From Cinnamomum chago (taxonomy: Eukaryota > Streptophyta > Magnoliopsida > Laurales > Lauraceae), in the NCBI GenBank assembly GCA_038049695.1, contig CP142461.1:29643001-29707000 (forward strand): a DNA stretch of 64,000 bases, given 5' to 3'. The notes under the pieces were generated by a model. The model worked only from the letters and a program-made list of their open reading frames with translations. It had not been told where the DNA came from and did no database searches. Both the position numbers and the translations under genes were made by a program. How positions within the stretch are numbered: position 1 is the stretch's first letter; every line of letters starts with the position of its first letter. Below, piece after piece: positions 33,329 to 47,254 of this stretch.

Positions 33329-33440
33329 AGAATGGTTGTGTTGAGGGAAATCTTGGGAAACTTTTGACTTACTTGGGATGTGCGGAGACAATGGGTGTGG
33401 TCAGAGAAGTCTATGGTGTGGCATTAGTAGCTCTCTTTTA
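33329..33440 (+). repeat. Direct repeat, right copy
   Basis: Second copy of the repeat at 32712-32830. It ends about 250 bp before the importin alpha start codon, close to where the promoter or leader should be, so the pair is a local duplication of proximal upstream DNA. Confidence 0.75.
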
Positions 33441-33539
33441 AATCAGACGACCTAGGATCTCGATCTTCCTTCTCTCTAAAACCCGAAACTTCCCTCTCGA
33501 CCTTGCACTTGCGAATCGCAAAACCTCTGCTTTCTTCAG

Positions 33540-33687
33540 GTATTCTTCGATCTTCAAATCTTCGCACAAATTACAATTCCCCGCTTCCTCTTCTTCTCGT
33601 TCTAGGGTTTCTCATCTTTCTTCCTTTTCACAATTCTGCTATTGCTAGGGTTTCAGATTTCTAGGGTTTCGTTGATCGATTGCAGCC
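33540..33687 (+). promoter_or_regulatory. Importin alpha leader with three telo-box motifs
   Basis: Three CTAGGGTTT words lie at 33602-33610, 33645-33653 and 33661-33669, and a further GTTAGGGTTT is in the first coding intron. AGGGTTT (telo box) is known from leaders of plant genes for translation and cell growth. A CAG followed by GTATTC at 33539/33540 and GATTGCAG just before the ATG (33685) would fit a leader intron here, in which case the motifs are intronic. Confidence 0.5.
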
Positions 33688-36600
33688 ATGTCTCTGAGGC
33701 CGAATGCTAGGACTGAGGTCCGCCGCAACCGCTACAAGGTTGCCGTCGACGCCGAAGAGGGCCGGAGAAGAAGAGAAGACAACATGGTCGAGATCCGGAA
33801 GAATCGAAGGGAAGAGAGCCTCCAGAAGAAGCGGAGGGAAGGGATGCAGGCGCAGCAGTTCCCAGCATCGATCCATCAATCCGCCGTCGAAAAGAAGGTA
33901 TTTTTTCCCACTGATCGGATCGATCGATTCATCTCGTGCTTTGGTTTTAGGGTTAGGGTTTCAGTTCCTTTGGATCTGGTTTGGTTTCTTGATTTTGATG
34001 ATATTCCTTTTGTTTCAGATTGTGTAAATTTTAGATTTTGATGTTGTTTTCGCTTGCAGTTGGAGAGCCTTCCTGCGATGGTTGCTGGGGTATGGTCGGA
34101 TGACAGCGCTTTGCAGCTTGAAGCTACGACACAGTTTCGAAAACTGCTTTCCATTGGTATTTATTGACCTGATTCCCGTCCTAGGGTTTTTTGTTTTATT
34201 TGATTATGTTTTGTGTTGTTTTAATTGATTATACAAAAATGTGAATTTTTTTTTGTTAGAGCGGAGTCCTCCAATTGAAGAAGTCATTTCATCTGGCGTT
34301 GTCCCGCGCTTTGTTGAATTTCTTGTGAGGGAGGATTTCCCACAGTTGCAGGTTTGAACTAAGCTATTTCGATTTCCTCTGTTTTGCTGGATTTTGAATT
34401 ATTGCATTTTGCACCTTGTTTGATGATTTTTTATTGGAATTTGAGTAGTTTGAGGCGGCTTGGGCTCTCACAAACATTGCATCTGGAACATCTGAGAATA
34501 CCAAGGTGGTTATTGATCATGGGGCTGTACCAATCTTTGTGAAGCTTCTTGGTTCTCCAAGTGATGATGTCCGGGAGCAGGTATATATATTTGATAGATC
34601 AAATTTACCTTCTTTTCCATTTCTGGATTAGACTTTCTCGTCTAGTTGCTATATTTATTTTAAATTGAACTTCAACATCCTTTAGAATATGTTGGTTAGG
34701 ACTATCTAGATGGGACGGTCTCGCCAGGTTGAACAGATTGAGTGGGGCTTGTCTGTCTACTGATATTCTGATGGTATGGAAGAACAGTGTCAATTTCCTC
34801 TCATTGTGGTGTATTTCACTTGACACAGATATCAATGATGGGCATAGTGGACTAGCACTCACCATGGTTTCCATGTTCTACTACTCTGAAGTCTCCCATT
34901 TTTAAACACAGGCTGAAAATTGTCACTTTGTTTTACATAACCGCTGTGTTCTAGTACCTTTAAAATCTCTGGTTTTTAAAGTGAAGGCTGACAGTGCCGT
35001 CACTTTGTTGTTGGAGATATTTTTATTCAGATATTCTTTTTTAAAATATTAGTTATCAGTTCATGGGCAAATTGTGGAATGTATTTGTTTTTAGCTATCC
35101 TCTTTTTTGAAGTTTGGGTTCTAGGCTTATTGTTTTTTTTTTTTTAATCTGCAGGCTGTCTGGGCATTGGGAAATGTTGCTGGTGACTCCCCTAGGTGCC
35201 GTGATCTTGTTCTCAGTCATGGTGCCCTACTTCCACTGCTGGCACAGTTGAACGAGCATGCAAAGCTTTCTATGTTGAGGAATGCCACTTGGACACTATC
35301 AAATTTCTGTCGGGGCAAGCCGCAGCCACCTTTTGAGCAGGTTGGTTCATGGTTCTTGTGTTAAGAGGCTTATATTGTAATTTTGAAGCTGTTGCTCTCC
35401 ATGGTTTGAAATTTCTCTATTGTCCAGACAAAACCGGCACTTCCAGCACTTGAGCGTCTTATCCATTCAAATGATGAGGAAGTCTTGACAGATGCTTGCT
35501 GGGCTCTTTCATATCTCTCTGATGGTACAAATGACAAAATCCAAGCTGTTATTGAAGCAGGCGTGTGCCCTCGGCTTGTTGAGCTTCTTCTGTAAGTACA
35601 GATTGCTGCTTTTGTCTTCCTTGTAGTGGAATTTTTACTTAACTTTTTATTATTATTATTTCGGATTGGAATTCTGAAGTTCTGTTTATACTGTATTCTT
35701 AGCCACCCCTCACCATCAGTCCTTATCCCTGCGCTTCGTACAGTTGGGAACATTGTCACTGGAGATGATATGCAGACTCAGGTATTGAATATTATATTCA
35801 TAGCTTCTTGCAGAACCCCCTACTATTGTGGTTTTCAAATGATTTCTGTTATGTATGAGTGGAAAAAATTGTTGTTTCAAAATTATATCCTTGATATAAA
35901 TGATATTAATACTGAATACCATATCTGAGAACTTTTATTTGTAGTAGTTGAAGTTTAAGGGCATTTCTCATTTATGCAGGAAAAAAGTTTTATGCCATTC
36001 TGGAAGTATGAATAATATAACATAGTGTCTTGTCGGTGCTCTTTTTCTTTATTGTGCAACAAGGTCGGTAACTGACCAACCAGTAGATTGGAGGTTCATC
36101 CCAGGGGGTTGTCATGAAGCCATTGTAAATTGGTGGCTAACTTGGATGGAACTGAAACATTGGAGGTGTTGTAAATGGTTTTTGATCTTGTGGGATTGAC
36201 CAATGTGACGGTATGTCAAATAACCTGTTGGATATTGATCATGTGGAGGTTTCCAATTCTTTTGCAGAACCATCCTAATATTTGAGAGGAAGATTTGTAA
36301 TATTGCTAAAACAAGACATGGAAGAATACTACATATCCATTCCTTTTTTTGTGGTTTAGTGTGGTTACTGATCATCCATTTAGAGCAATCTTAAGTGATG
36401 GGTAATACAACTTGCTTGAAGTAGTAAGCATAATAAGCGAATGCTGGAAAATGAACAATGCCCTTATAACCTTTTGTGGTTAACATAATAATCCAGTCAG
36501 AGCCATCTTAAAATTACTATCTTGTGGAATGAAGTGCCTGGTAACACCTCTTTTCACGTGCTTTGAAACTAAAGGAACATAGGCACCTCGATATAGAGGA

Positions 36601-37012
36601 CAAAAACAATGATTTGCGTGAAACTGTTTATGAACATTTGGTTTGGAGTATGGTGGTCCACAGATAATAATTGATAATGTCAATGAGAGAAGATTTCCAG
36701 GTGTTAGGATTTGCTTATGGTGGTTTTTGCAGGCGTGGTTTTTGTGATTGACAATGATTTTACGTGTGGGAGGATCTGATGTGTGATCCAAATACAACTT
36801 TAATAAAGGCTGAATGACTGAAAAAAACTCCAGTTTGTCACCAAGAATGACATTTTCAATAGAACTGGTCCTTCATGGAAGGAAAATGATAATCTAACAT
36901 TTTTTTTTATTTCAAAAATCAGAACGGACTTACGAGCAGAAAATATGAACTCAAACAAAAAATCATAAAATCATCGTGATTCCCCAGAAATATCGAAGTA
37001 GAACTGGTATTT

Positions 37013-37079
<67 letters not shown>

Positions 37080-38954
37080 CACTCCCTACTACATTCAGTT
37101 TCTCAATGAATGAAAAGGAAGAAAAAGGGCGAGGAAAGGAGGAAGAAAAGAATGTAGTGCCGTTTCCTACTTAGATGCACAGCTATCACATCTTTTAGTT
37201 GGGTGGGTGGGTGTGAGTGACCTGAGGCAAGCTCATTGAAAACCTTATATCTTTTTGCTTGTATTACAGTTTTTCAATGAATGTAAAAGTAGAGAGGAGA
37301 GGAGGAAGAAGAGAATGTTGATTGTGTGAGGCAAAATCGCGCAGACACACTTCTACTGCAAGATTAGTGTATTGCAAAATGGGGAGCTGATAATCAAGGG
37401 AGCTAGCCAACTTGTTGGGTCTCTCTTCTGAAATCCATATTTGCATTATTTTTCTCTTTTGCATCCAAACAGTGTTACTTGCAACAATTCTATGCAGATA
37501 TTATATTTATAGACCAGTAGATTGACTGCTGTCACGTAATTGTATCAATTTAATATTGGTTAAGGCATTCATGTTTTCTTTTCCTGTTTTTGTGGATCTT
37601 TAGCTTGCTTGTAACCCTCTTGTACTGTGGGTTTTTGATTAATGGAATTTAAAAAGGGGGGGAAAATGCATGTTTTGATTAATGGAAGTAACCATTAAAA
37701 AAAAAAAGAAAAAAATATATGTTGTACGAGATTTTCAGTAGAGGATATTTTTGTTGGAAGCCCTTTTATTAATGGTATCTGAAGTTCCTCTTCAGATACC
37801 CAGATATTCTGATTCTCTATCCTATTAGTTGTATTTTTTTATTTTTAAAAAAAATGATGTTTTTTTTTAATCTTTTAAGTACATATGTTGATGTATTCTC
37901 TGTCCTTACAGTACATCATCAATCACCAAGCACTTCCTTGTCTTCTGAACCTGTTGACTCACAATCATAAGAAAAGCATCAAGAAAGAAGCTTGTTGGAC
38001 TATCTCAAACATTACAGCGGGAAATAAGGAGCAGATACAGGTAATGGAGGGGTCTTTAATTAACTGATTTCATCTTTGCTTTATTTAATGTTCTGACAAT
38101 GAAATTCTTTTCATGTCCAAATCTAGGCTTTTTAAATACTTAGTTTTAGCCAAAACTTCCTGATCCTTATGCTCCTGATGTTTTTCCTTCCTCTGGCTAC
38201 TATTTCAGTACCCCTAAGCTTATAAAACCTCTTCTGAAGTTTTCAAATGAATACTTACTTTGGTTTCCCCTGTCATTGGTCCCTGTTGGGTAGACTATCT
38301 GTGAGCTTATTCTAATTATGTGTTCTAATTGTGGTGTGAACTTGTAAAATCTAGGCTGTAATTGATGCTGAAATCATTGGGCCCTTGGTACATTTACTTC
38401 AAACAGCTGAGTTTGATATCAAGAAAGAGGCAGCATGGGCCATCTCAAATGCTACTTCTGGAGGCACCAATGATCAAATAAAGTGTGTATCTATTGCTCA
38501 GTGATGTACCTAGAGAGCTTAAATTGTTATTTATTTCCCTACACTTTTCAACTTACATAGTTGATGTCTTATTGTTGAAAGGTTTCTTGTGAGCCAAGGT
38601 TGCATCAAGCCATTGTGTGATCTCCTTAATTGCCCAGATCCAAGAATAGTCACTGTCTGTCTGGAAGGGCTTGAGAACATCCTGAAGGTTGGCGAAGCCG
38701 AGAAGAACTTGGGTAATACAGGGGGTGTCAATCATTATGCCCAGATAATTGATGAAGCTGAGGGGTTGGAGAAGATTGAAAATCTACAAAGCCATGATAA
38801 CACTGAGATTTATGAGAAGGCAGTGAAGATCCTTGAGACGTACTGGCTGGAAGAGGAAGATGAGGCTCCGCCTCCAGGAGATGCCACTCAGCCTGGGTTT
38901 CGCTTTGGGGGAAATGAGCTACCCGTTCCTTCAGGAGGATTCAACTTTGGCTAA
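33688..38954 (+). CDS. IMPA: Importin subunit alpha
   Basis: Adaptor that binds classical nuclear localisation signals and, through importin beta, carries cargo through the nuclear pore. Ten coding exons, GT-AG and in phase: 33688-33897, 34060-34156, 34260-34351, 34449-34580, 35155-35340, 35428-35591, 35703-35781, 37912-38040, 38355-38482, 38582-38954; 529 codons, the usual length. Residues 1-70 form the basic IBB domain ([34 protein letters not shown]). Armadillo repeats follow with the WxxxN ligand positions in [28 protein letters not shown] and WAISNAT. The acidic tail EEEDEAPPP is followed by [19 protein letters not shown], typical of plant IMPA1-like proteins. No break is seen; which paralogue it is cannot be settled here. 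The 2.1-kb intron 7 holds a GA microsatellite. Confidence 0.96.
37016..37076. repeat. (GA)n microsatellite in importin alpha intron 7
   Basis: About 30 uninterrupted GA units in the 35782-37911 intron. A pure run of this length is likely to vary in length between individuals. Confidence 0.95.
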
Positions 38955-39960
38955 AGGTATACAGTAAGAGCATCATCTTACTGATAAATTGGATTCTTGT
39001 TGCCAGTGCACTGACAAATGATTCACATTATTCAAACTTGCAGGGGATTTAGTCTGTGTTGCGTTCATATAGCACCCAGTGGTGGGGTGTCATGGGACGT
39101 CTTTGGTCAGTCGGAGTCGGGTCTCGTCTTGTTGTTTGGTCCAGTCGCAGCGTGGTTGAAGGGGGTGCTGGAACGGGTCTGAGGCTTTGGTGGGTATAAT
39201 AAAACATGAAGGTTTTGCAGGGGAACAGACATGTTTTTTTGCTATTATTGGATATGGTATGGGTGTTGGCTTCCAAACTATAGGAGGTTTGTGAAGTGGG
39301 AGCCAAAAAGGATCCTTGTCATCTTGTACCCGTCGTCCTAGGCGATAAAATGCCTGGTTTTTCATTGGTTTAGTCGTGGAGTTAGTAGTCGTAGTGGAGC
39401 TAAAGAGAAGTGGGGTGGTGCTGCAGGTGATACAGGGCAATTTCTGATAGTGCCTCTATCTCTGCCTTTTCACCTGTTATGGCAAAAGAGCAAAGGAGCT
39501 TTTGTATGTTGTCTGTCTGTCTTGATTATTCTTGTTTTTTTGTTCATTTTATGGGTCTTGTCCAGACATTTTCTAGATATTATAGTTGATGGTATGATAC
39601 ATAGCCGCAACTTTGGTAAAAATTAGATGCAGTGTTGCTGTGTTCTTTTCATCTATTGGGAATAACAATGCTCGTGGTGTATGATATTTAGATAAATTGC
39701 TGCATGCCATGACTTGCACTTTGGATGGGAGCGGCAAAGATTGGAATGGTTTTCACTAATTAGGCTGATGTCATTTGTCATTATGACTGTTGGACATGAA
39801 TGCGGCTGCTTAAGTTGATTGATGCTTCTTTTTTTTTTTCCCTTTTTTAACCTTTGCAGGAAGTGTGCGTTATTTCCTCAGCTTTGTTGGACATTGTTTC
39901 AACCGTATTGTAATGTTTTCATTTTTCTTCGTTGTTTTTCATAGGACCCCGAGCGTGGAT
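38955..39960 (+). other. Probable 3'UTR of importin alpha
   Basis: Follows the TAA at 38952-38954. An AAAG then GTATAC at 38961 and AACTTGCAG at about 39043 could bound a small 3'UTR intron. No protein-coding signal is present on either strand, although the minus strand is open for over 100 codons around 39090-39440 without recognisable product. Confidence 0.4.
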
Positions 39961-42900
39961 TTTATCTATTGACAAAGGGTCATGCCTACTTGCCTAGTTT
40001 CCTGTCGAGTGGTTGCCTTGTTCTTGTCTTTATAGATGCATTTATTCCCACTTCTCTTCCTTATCATTGGGGTTTTGGTGAACCCCTGTCCCCCACCTGC
40101 CAAGCATAGTAAATAACAGAATCTCGACCTTCCTTCGTAAGTTGTCTCCTCCACTGCCTTTGGGCTTGAAAAGAGAGAATCATAGAGGAAATAATAATAA
40201 AAAATATTATAACAAAAAGCTAATTATTAAGTACTCGAATACTATTTTTCATATATAAAAGTCTCAATTTCATTAGAGAAAAAAGGGCTTTCTGTATTCC
40301 GGTGAAAATCTTTTCATTCCAATTTCTCTCTCTTTTTGAACAGTAACATTAAAGATGTATTAAAAAGAAAAAGGTAAACGCCACATGCACTTACAGGAGA
40401 GAGATACCCAACGAAAGGAATATATAAGTCCAATCTGTCAATACCAAACTAAAAACAAGAATTTTCAGGATCTTCTTTATTGGGATTTAAGTAGGGCTGT
40501 CAGAGGATCGGCTGCTCCAGGCCTTGTCCTATTGTCAAAATACGTGGGCCGATCAAAACCCTGTGAGGGCGTGTTATCTAGGCCCTTAGTCTATCATTGC
40601 GGGCCAAGCCATGAAAAAAAGATCAATTAAATTTTTTTTTTTCTTATCAGTAATGTCGAGTGTTAACTTACATCTAACTATTCTGAAAATATATATTGAA
40701 AATGTGATGACTTTATGAAATATGTATCAATATATGTTGACCAGTAGAGAAAACATATATCATATATATATATATATGACAGCAAGCCTAATTCAAGTGC
40801 TCTTGAATTTGATCTTATATGACAAGATAGAAAAGCTCTCTGTTTTGGCTTGCAGTTGAATGAAACTAGTGCGGAATGGAATGATTGTCGTTTGTGAATG
40901 TGGAGATGTGGTTATAGCTTTCGGATATTTGTCACGGTGCTCGTCTGCTCTTTGGCTACTTTCTTCTCCATTGCTTCATATGTAAGCGTTGCATTGTCTT
41001 ATGTGTATGTATTCCATCCTCTCTTGGGTTATTTGATTTTTCTCAAATTGCATAATGAGGCCGAAGTTTTGTCTCAGAATATTTTAGGACTTTAAAGTTG
41101 CCTTTACAGGACTTAAGTATCAGGAATCATGTGTTTAATTGACATTGATTTCCTAATGTTTCTAAGCAAAGGTAAATATATGCAAGGGTCATTAAATTGA
41201 GAGGGACAGGCCACGTTAGGCCTGGTATTGTCTTACCCGGGCTCTCAAATTGGAGGGCTGACAAAAATTGAGCTCTATCCTTTTCTTATGTGTTCTATGG
41301 TGTTAGGATTCTACTGGCCGTGGATTTTTATTTTTGCAGAGAGAGGAATCCGACATTCTTATCCCCTACATATAAAATCAAAATCCCTTTTTATTGATAA
41401 AATCGGCTCATTTTTATTTTTTTACTTTTCACGAGAAAAATGTGCCACACACACATGACGGAAAAAGGGGTTGAATGGAAAATTAGAGGTGTTACTTAAA
41501 TTCCTCTCCTCCCACAAACACACTTCAACTTGTTTGGCTACTTCACTAAGTAAGGTGGAGTAAAGTAAAGTCTCATTTCACCATACAAGAAAAGACTAGG
41601 GGTTATATCAAAAGTAAAATTTTTCAAGATTCCCTCATTGGTTTTTGAAAAAAAAAAGAGAATAAAAAATAATATTCTCATGCCACTAAAAGACAAAAAT
41701 TCATCTACTTTTTACCCAAGAATTAAAAAAAATTACTTATCAAGCCATTAAAGATAAATTTCAACGTACTATGATTAGACCCCTAATATTTTATTAGGTC
41801 TTTAATCTTCACTTTACTTCACCCTACAAATATTTCACTTCACCCTACAAGTATCTTTACAAAACAAGCCTTTTTTTTTTTTTCGTTTATAACTCATTTT
41901 GCAGGCCTTTCGAGGGCCACACCAGACACCCTTCATGTGGGCCCTTCCTACCCCCACAAACTGAGAGACTTTCAAACAGAACAAACCATTTCATCAGTCT
42001 CCAACACTCCCCCATGAACTGAAGGAATCTTCCTTAAAATCCAATTCCCATCTTTCAGTGCAACAAGGTCAGGTTGATGAGGTAATGCTTCCTTCCCCAC
42101 TCCGAGTAAGTCTTTATTTCGCATCTTTAGCTATGTTGAATGCTCTTAAAATTTAAGCTTAACTCATGTTCAATTCCTGTGGGTGATTTTTGTCCTTTTG
42201 CAAAACACAGTGTTCTTCCTTTTCCCATCTGGGTATCTCTTTTATTTTCTTCTCTTTCCTTATGTTTCGTGAAAAATCGCCACTTAATGTTATATATATA
42301 TATATTTATATTTTTGCATGCTTGATTTGCAGGTTTGTATTTTCGTTTTCTCTTGAGCATTGTTTTACTGTTGTATAAACTGGAAATGAGTTCATAATTT
42401 GATACCAATTAGAAGTCTGTAATTGAAGAAAATGAAAATGGAAGTGGGTTCACAACTTCAATACCATTGAAGTCTGTAATTGTAGAAATGGAAGTGGGTT
42501 TGCAATTGCAGTGTGGCCTTTTAATCTGTAATTGTATAAAATGGAAGTATGATTACTTCCCCTTTTTAATTGGTATGATGGAGATATATTTTGATTCAAT
42601 TCTTTGTTTTGGAACATAGAAGATAATGAAACTTAAAACATAAGCATTGTGTGGCTGTGTGTGAAATAGCATAGGTGTGTTCATAGTGGATATTCCACCT
42701 TCCACTGATTCACATGCATTGGAATCTTGGATGGATGGTCCTGTCCACTTATAATATTCTTTTGGATAGTTTTCTGTCCAATGCCCTATCCATTTTGTTG
42801 TAGCATTGTAGGTTACTGGAAGGATGTTGAGATCATCAAATTGGGTAGGTTTTTCCACTGGACAAACTGACCGGATGCCGGGCCAATATGCTACTTGGTG

Positions 42901-45900
42901 GGGGCTGCTTAGGTTGATTTTGTTTGTGTTTTGAAGAATATAGTTGGGACAAGGCTGTGCTGATGACGAAAAAAAGATTTGTATTTTGAAGAAACAACAA
43001 GGGTAGCAATAACTCTAATCCTGTGCATCTCACTCGGTTAGATGTGTATCACAATGTTTCATGATAAGTAGTTTGAACTATTTGACTGGAGGGTCACTTC
43101 CCAGCGATGCACAGGAATAAAAATCTGGTCATTAATTGAAGAGTCTAATATGTCCAGGAACTACTAATGAGGACTACAATACAAAAAACAATCAGCACTG
43201 GATTTGAAAAACTAAGAACAATTTGTTTTGATAGATGCTTAAGAGATTGATTTCTTTTTATTTGGATTTCAGCATTGCAAGATTGTAAATGTAGAACCAA
43301 AATATTACTGAAGAACTTTCACCTGTTAAGGAAGTGCATCACTAGCTGTCATATCTCCTTGAACTCAGGCCCTGTTGGACTTCACAAAGAGTTCTTTCTC
43401 AATACAGAAAGGTGGAATTTCCAACACTTTAATGAGGAAAGTAGAAATCAGTAGTAGAGAACCACAGAGCAGTAAAGCATGTGACATCAGGCTAGAACAT
43501 TTGGAGGGGACAGTCAAAAGAAGCACAAAACTAAAGGCCAGTAAACTAGGGCTTCATGAATACAGAATTGTTCGGTAATGTGACATTCAACATGAGATTG
43601 GAGAAAACAAAGAGACGGGGTAGTGTGACTCCTGGAATCCCACACCGACTATTGGTAGGAAAGTGAATGGAATTATATGTAGAGCTTACACCCTTATCTT
43701 GCATATTCTTGTGATTGATGTAGAAGACAACTGGCTTTTGCAAAAACAGGGACACAATTATTGAGGTTGCAATTGAGGATCTTGTCGGGGCAAAAACAGT
43801 ACCTTCCAGATTCTGGTCAATCTGGAATGGAAAGTGCCAAATGCACATGGCATCAGTATTCATATGGTCAACAAGCGTGATATCCTGAGGTAATTTCCTC
43901 ACAAAACCTCTCCCTTTTTTTTTTTTTGTTTCTTTTTCTTGTTTTTGTTGGCTCAATGAACATATCCCTAAGTTACATCCAGTCAATATCTTGGAAAAAT
44001 AATGGTTAGTCTCAACCTTTCCTTCAAGGCAGTGCCAAATAGAAGGTCATAGTAGGTGGGATACTTTTTCTTTCTTATCATTTTTCTTGCTTTACTGTCT
44101 CAAATTAATATCAATGGTTATTTGTAAGCATTTAGGTTGCAAAGGAAATTTAAGAAAATGAAAATATATCCCCTCTTAATGTGGTTTGATATGCTCAAAA
44201 TAATTAACCGCAATTGCATAAATTTCTATTAATTAGCCAGTCGCAAGTACAAGTCGATCCACATGGATTTATAGAAACAAGATAAAAAAAACCCTTGATC
44301 AATTTTCATACTAGGAATTTTGAAAAAAACAATTAATTGAGAAAATAATTACAAAAATACTATCAAATAGAACTAAAACAAACTGATTAGAGAAAGAGAG
44401 ATCAGGGTATCAGATTCCACCAAAACAGCTATACTCATCCCAAAATTACTTCATAACATTATCTCAATGAAACCTAATCCAATGAGCAAGCAATTGCCTT
44501 GGATTAGAAGATTTATCTTTAAAAACCGTTTTTTTTTTTTTTTAAATCCAATTCTCTAACAAGTACCTAAGCCTCCATTCACTTCAACATGTTGATATTC
44601 TATTCACTATTTATCAAGATCAAGTACAAACCATTAAAGGATTTTAACCTAAGCATGGTATGTCAAGATGAAGCATTAAAAGAAGTAAAAGATATTTCAA
44701 ATAACATTTACAAAACAAGAAGTTAAATAACATTCATGAAAGAGAACCTATTAAGTCATTAAGCATAATGAGGGAAAGACATAGAAAAATGACAAAGAAC
44801 AATCTCATTGGTTTTGGTTTCCTCTTCCACCCTAATCCACGGATTAGCCAAGCATTGTGGAACAAGTAAAAACAAAGAAACAAATTTTCATTACTGAAAG
44901 CCTTCAAAGTTGCTAATACACCACTCAATCTTCACATTCACTTTCAAACAAAAATTAAAGAAATAACTAAAGAGCAAGAGAGCATGAGATAGAGAGCCAA
45001 AAAAAATAAAAAGAAAACAACCTCCTCATTCTCTTCCTCTCACCTACTTTTAAGAAGAAAAAAGAAGGAAAAATCCCCCAAATTTGTCATCCCTCTCATC
45101 TCTCATCTTGCCAGCCTGTCTTGACCCCAAAACGTCGGAATTACGAGATCCTCTTCAAATATGATTTTTTTTCTCCTTTTAACCCTCTTTCCAAAGCATC
45201 AAAGCTTGCCTTAATCCGAATTTTGAGTAAAAAATCCGAATTTTGAGTCAAAAGTTATGATCAAAACAGTAAGCATCTGCAGGCTAGGCTGGAATTCCAA
45301 AAATCCTCTTTCCTTTAAGATATGATTAATTGCTAAATAATAGCACTCTTGTTGCTATCCACGAGATTCCTTACTTTTCTTGTAAGAAAAATGGGTCCCA
45401 CCAACTTCGGTCAGACTTGATCTCATGACCTTTAACTTGAAATTCTAGCTCCCCACTTGAAATTCTAGCTCCCCACCACCAGGCCTATATGCTGTTGGTG
45501 CATTGCTTTTCTCTCTAATAGGCCTTTTGCTTTAAACCTTTCCAAATTAAGCTCAAATATGCTCAACTCACTCTAATTCCTACATAATAAGAAAAAAGCT
45601 ATAATTAAAATATTTAAGAAAAAAATAAACAACTAACAAATTCAAATAAATGGGTAATTATTAATATTATATCATGCATATCATGATTTTGATTTCCACA
45701 CTGCCCCAAATGCATAACAGAACCAGAAAAATCCCTTTTTATTAACACACAATGCAAAACCACGTGTGAGTGTAGTACATACATATTCACACTGCACCAT
45801 ATGTTAGTGTTTACCTTTTCTGATTTGTAGTTAGATTCCTTGTTGAATTGTTGTTCCTAGGAGTTAGGACCATATTTTTTAAATTTCAACTTCATACAAA

Positions 45901-46424
45901 ATAATAAATCAAATTACTGGGCCTTTTGATCTGTTCAATTTTGTTGCATGGGATATGACCCTATGTATTTTATATACCATATATAACACAACACAGTATC
46001 CATGTCAGATACATTTGTTTTTGACCTTATGACATGCTAGTTATTTTAAAACTTCGAGTGAGTAATACTATGCAGGCTATCATGTCAAGATGCAAACATT
46101 GATTTTCCATCAGAAGAAGGCATCATATGTCAGTTTTTTAATGTTTAGGGTTGCAATTCCCTAGCATGCTTAGTGTGTCTGGTTCTATTGGGTGGTTTAG
46201 TTGTTTTTGGCTTTTTGGGGGTGTATCCATGACATGGATGCTGCTTTTTTTTCCTTTTTATCATAATAAATTTAGTCTTCTTTTAAAAAGTATTTTTAAC
46301 TTAATTATAGTTTTTTTGAGTGATGACATAAACCTTTATCAATAGAAAAGAAAATCAAGTACAGGAAAAGAAAGTATATTAAAGGTGACCTATAGAGTTT
46401 ATGGACCCATTATGTGGAACATAT
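39961..46424. other. Intergenic region between importin alpha and the tRNA
   Basis: No gene supported over about 6.5 kb. It is AT-rich with MITE-like pieces (41524-41871), a GGGCTGTCAGAGGATCGG-type repeat fragment at 40490-40600, and a 1.5-kb block at about 44180-45690 that opens with a GTACAAGTCGATCCACATGG phrase and reads like a non-coding interspersed repeat, of unknown class. The longest frame here (minus, 43546-43986) is low in complexity and unlike known proteins. Confidence 0.5.
41524..41871. mobile_element. Tourist-like MITE
   Basis: About 350 bp with imperfect inverted ends: left AACTTGTTTGGCTACTTC and right read inward GGCTTGTTTTGTAAAGATAC. Next to the right end ACTTCACCCTACAA is repeated in tandem, with an inverted relative (TAAGGTGGAGTAAAG) by the left end. 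The interior resembles 32200-32480 (CACTAAAAGACAAAAA, CCATTAAAGA). The target duplication is not resolved. Confidence 0.4.
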
Positions 46425-46427
46425 CTG

Positions 46428-46680
46428 TAACGTCCCACATCGCCAAGAGGCTGTCTAGAGTCTGGGCTAAAATATGTTCACGCCTGTGAGTCTAGTAAGA
46501 CGCGTTTTGGGTTTCAAAAGGACCCGAGAACAAATCCTTGAGGTAAGATTGGGCCAGAGTCCACGGGGCCCTAGACATAAGCCAAAGAGGTCAATATCTG
46601 CTGGGCGGATCGGGATCGTGACGATATCACACGAACAATTCTCAGTGTATCAGTTGTACCCCCACCTTGGCAAGTGCATT
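46428..46680 (+). repeat. LTR/TRIM-like fragment
   Basis: Begins TGTAACGTCCCACATCG, a common opening of small plant LTR (TRIM or SMART-type) elements, and continues with GAGACGCG-like TAAGACGCGTTTTGGGTTTC, TCCACGGGGCCCTAGACAT and GGCGGATCGGGATCGTGACG. No coding region. It carries no recognisable 5S rRNA stretch, so it is not of the Cassandra kind. The right end is uncertain, and it looks like a single LTR or fragment. Confidence 0.4.
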
Positions 46681-47254
46681 GGCTTTTCCTTGTAGCTCTT
46701 GCTGCAGCCAGTATTGGGAATACAGCCTCCTCATGCAGTCCCTAAAAAAGTGTGGTCAAGTTACAAGCATTCAATTTTGTAAACCAACAATCTCCTAAGC
46801 TGTAACCAATTTTATTTTGAGTGTAATTTAAGTTCATTAGATTTATGGGCTGTAACCAATCTTACCCACCCCTGTATTTTGAGACTCTGATATATAAAGG
46901 ATTTTCCATGCTTGAATCTTCTACCTGCGTCTGTGGACCTTTGCTACATGGATTCTTTCAAACTTGTATTCCAACTGAGGATGTGTCCATTGAACATGAG
47001 TTTGTCAAAACATATACTAGAACTCTTTGAAATTGAGCTTTGATCATTCTACTGCATCCCAGTATATGTTTTAATCTGTTCTCAACAACTAAATTGAGCT
47101 TGGAATGATCTTGTTCCAATCTTACTACAATTATTGTCATGGAATTTAGTTGTTGTTTCATGGAAGTTCCTCCAGATTGGCTGTTCCTAGACACACTTCC
47201 ACTTGCGCGAGACTAAAAAAAAAAAAAAGATTAAAAAAGAGAGCAGTTTAATAT

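Noticed and set aside
40385-41458. Small plus-strand frames after importin alpha as a new gene
   Set aside because: Short hydrophobic or low-complexity frames with no shared domain, no splice-consistent joining and no conserved motif.
46428-46680. Cassandra-type element with 5S rRNA
   Set aside because: The opening fits small LTR elements, but no 5S internal control region (A box, IE, C box) can be read.
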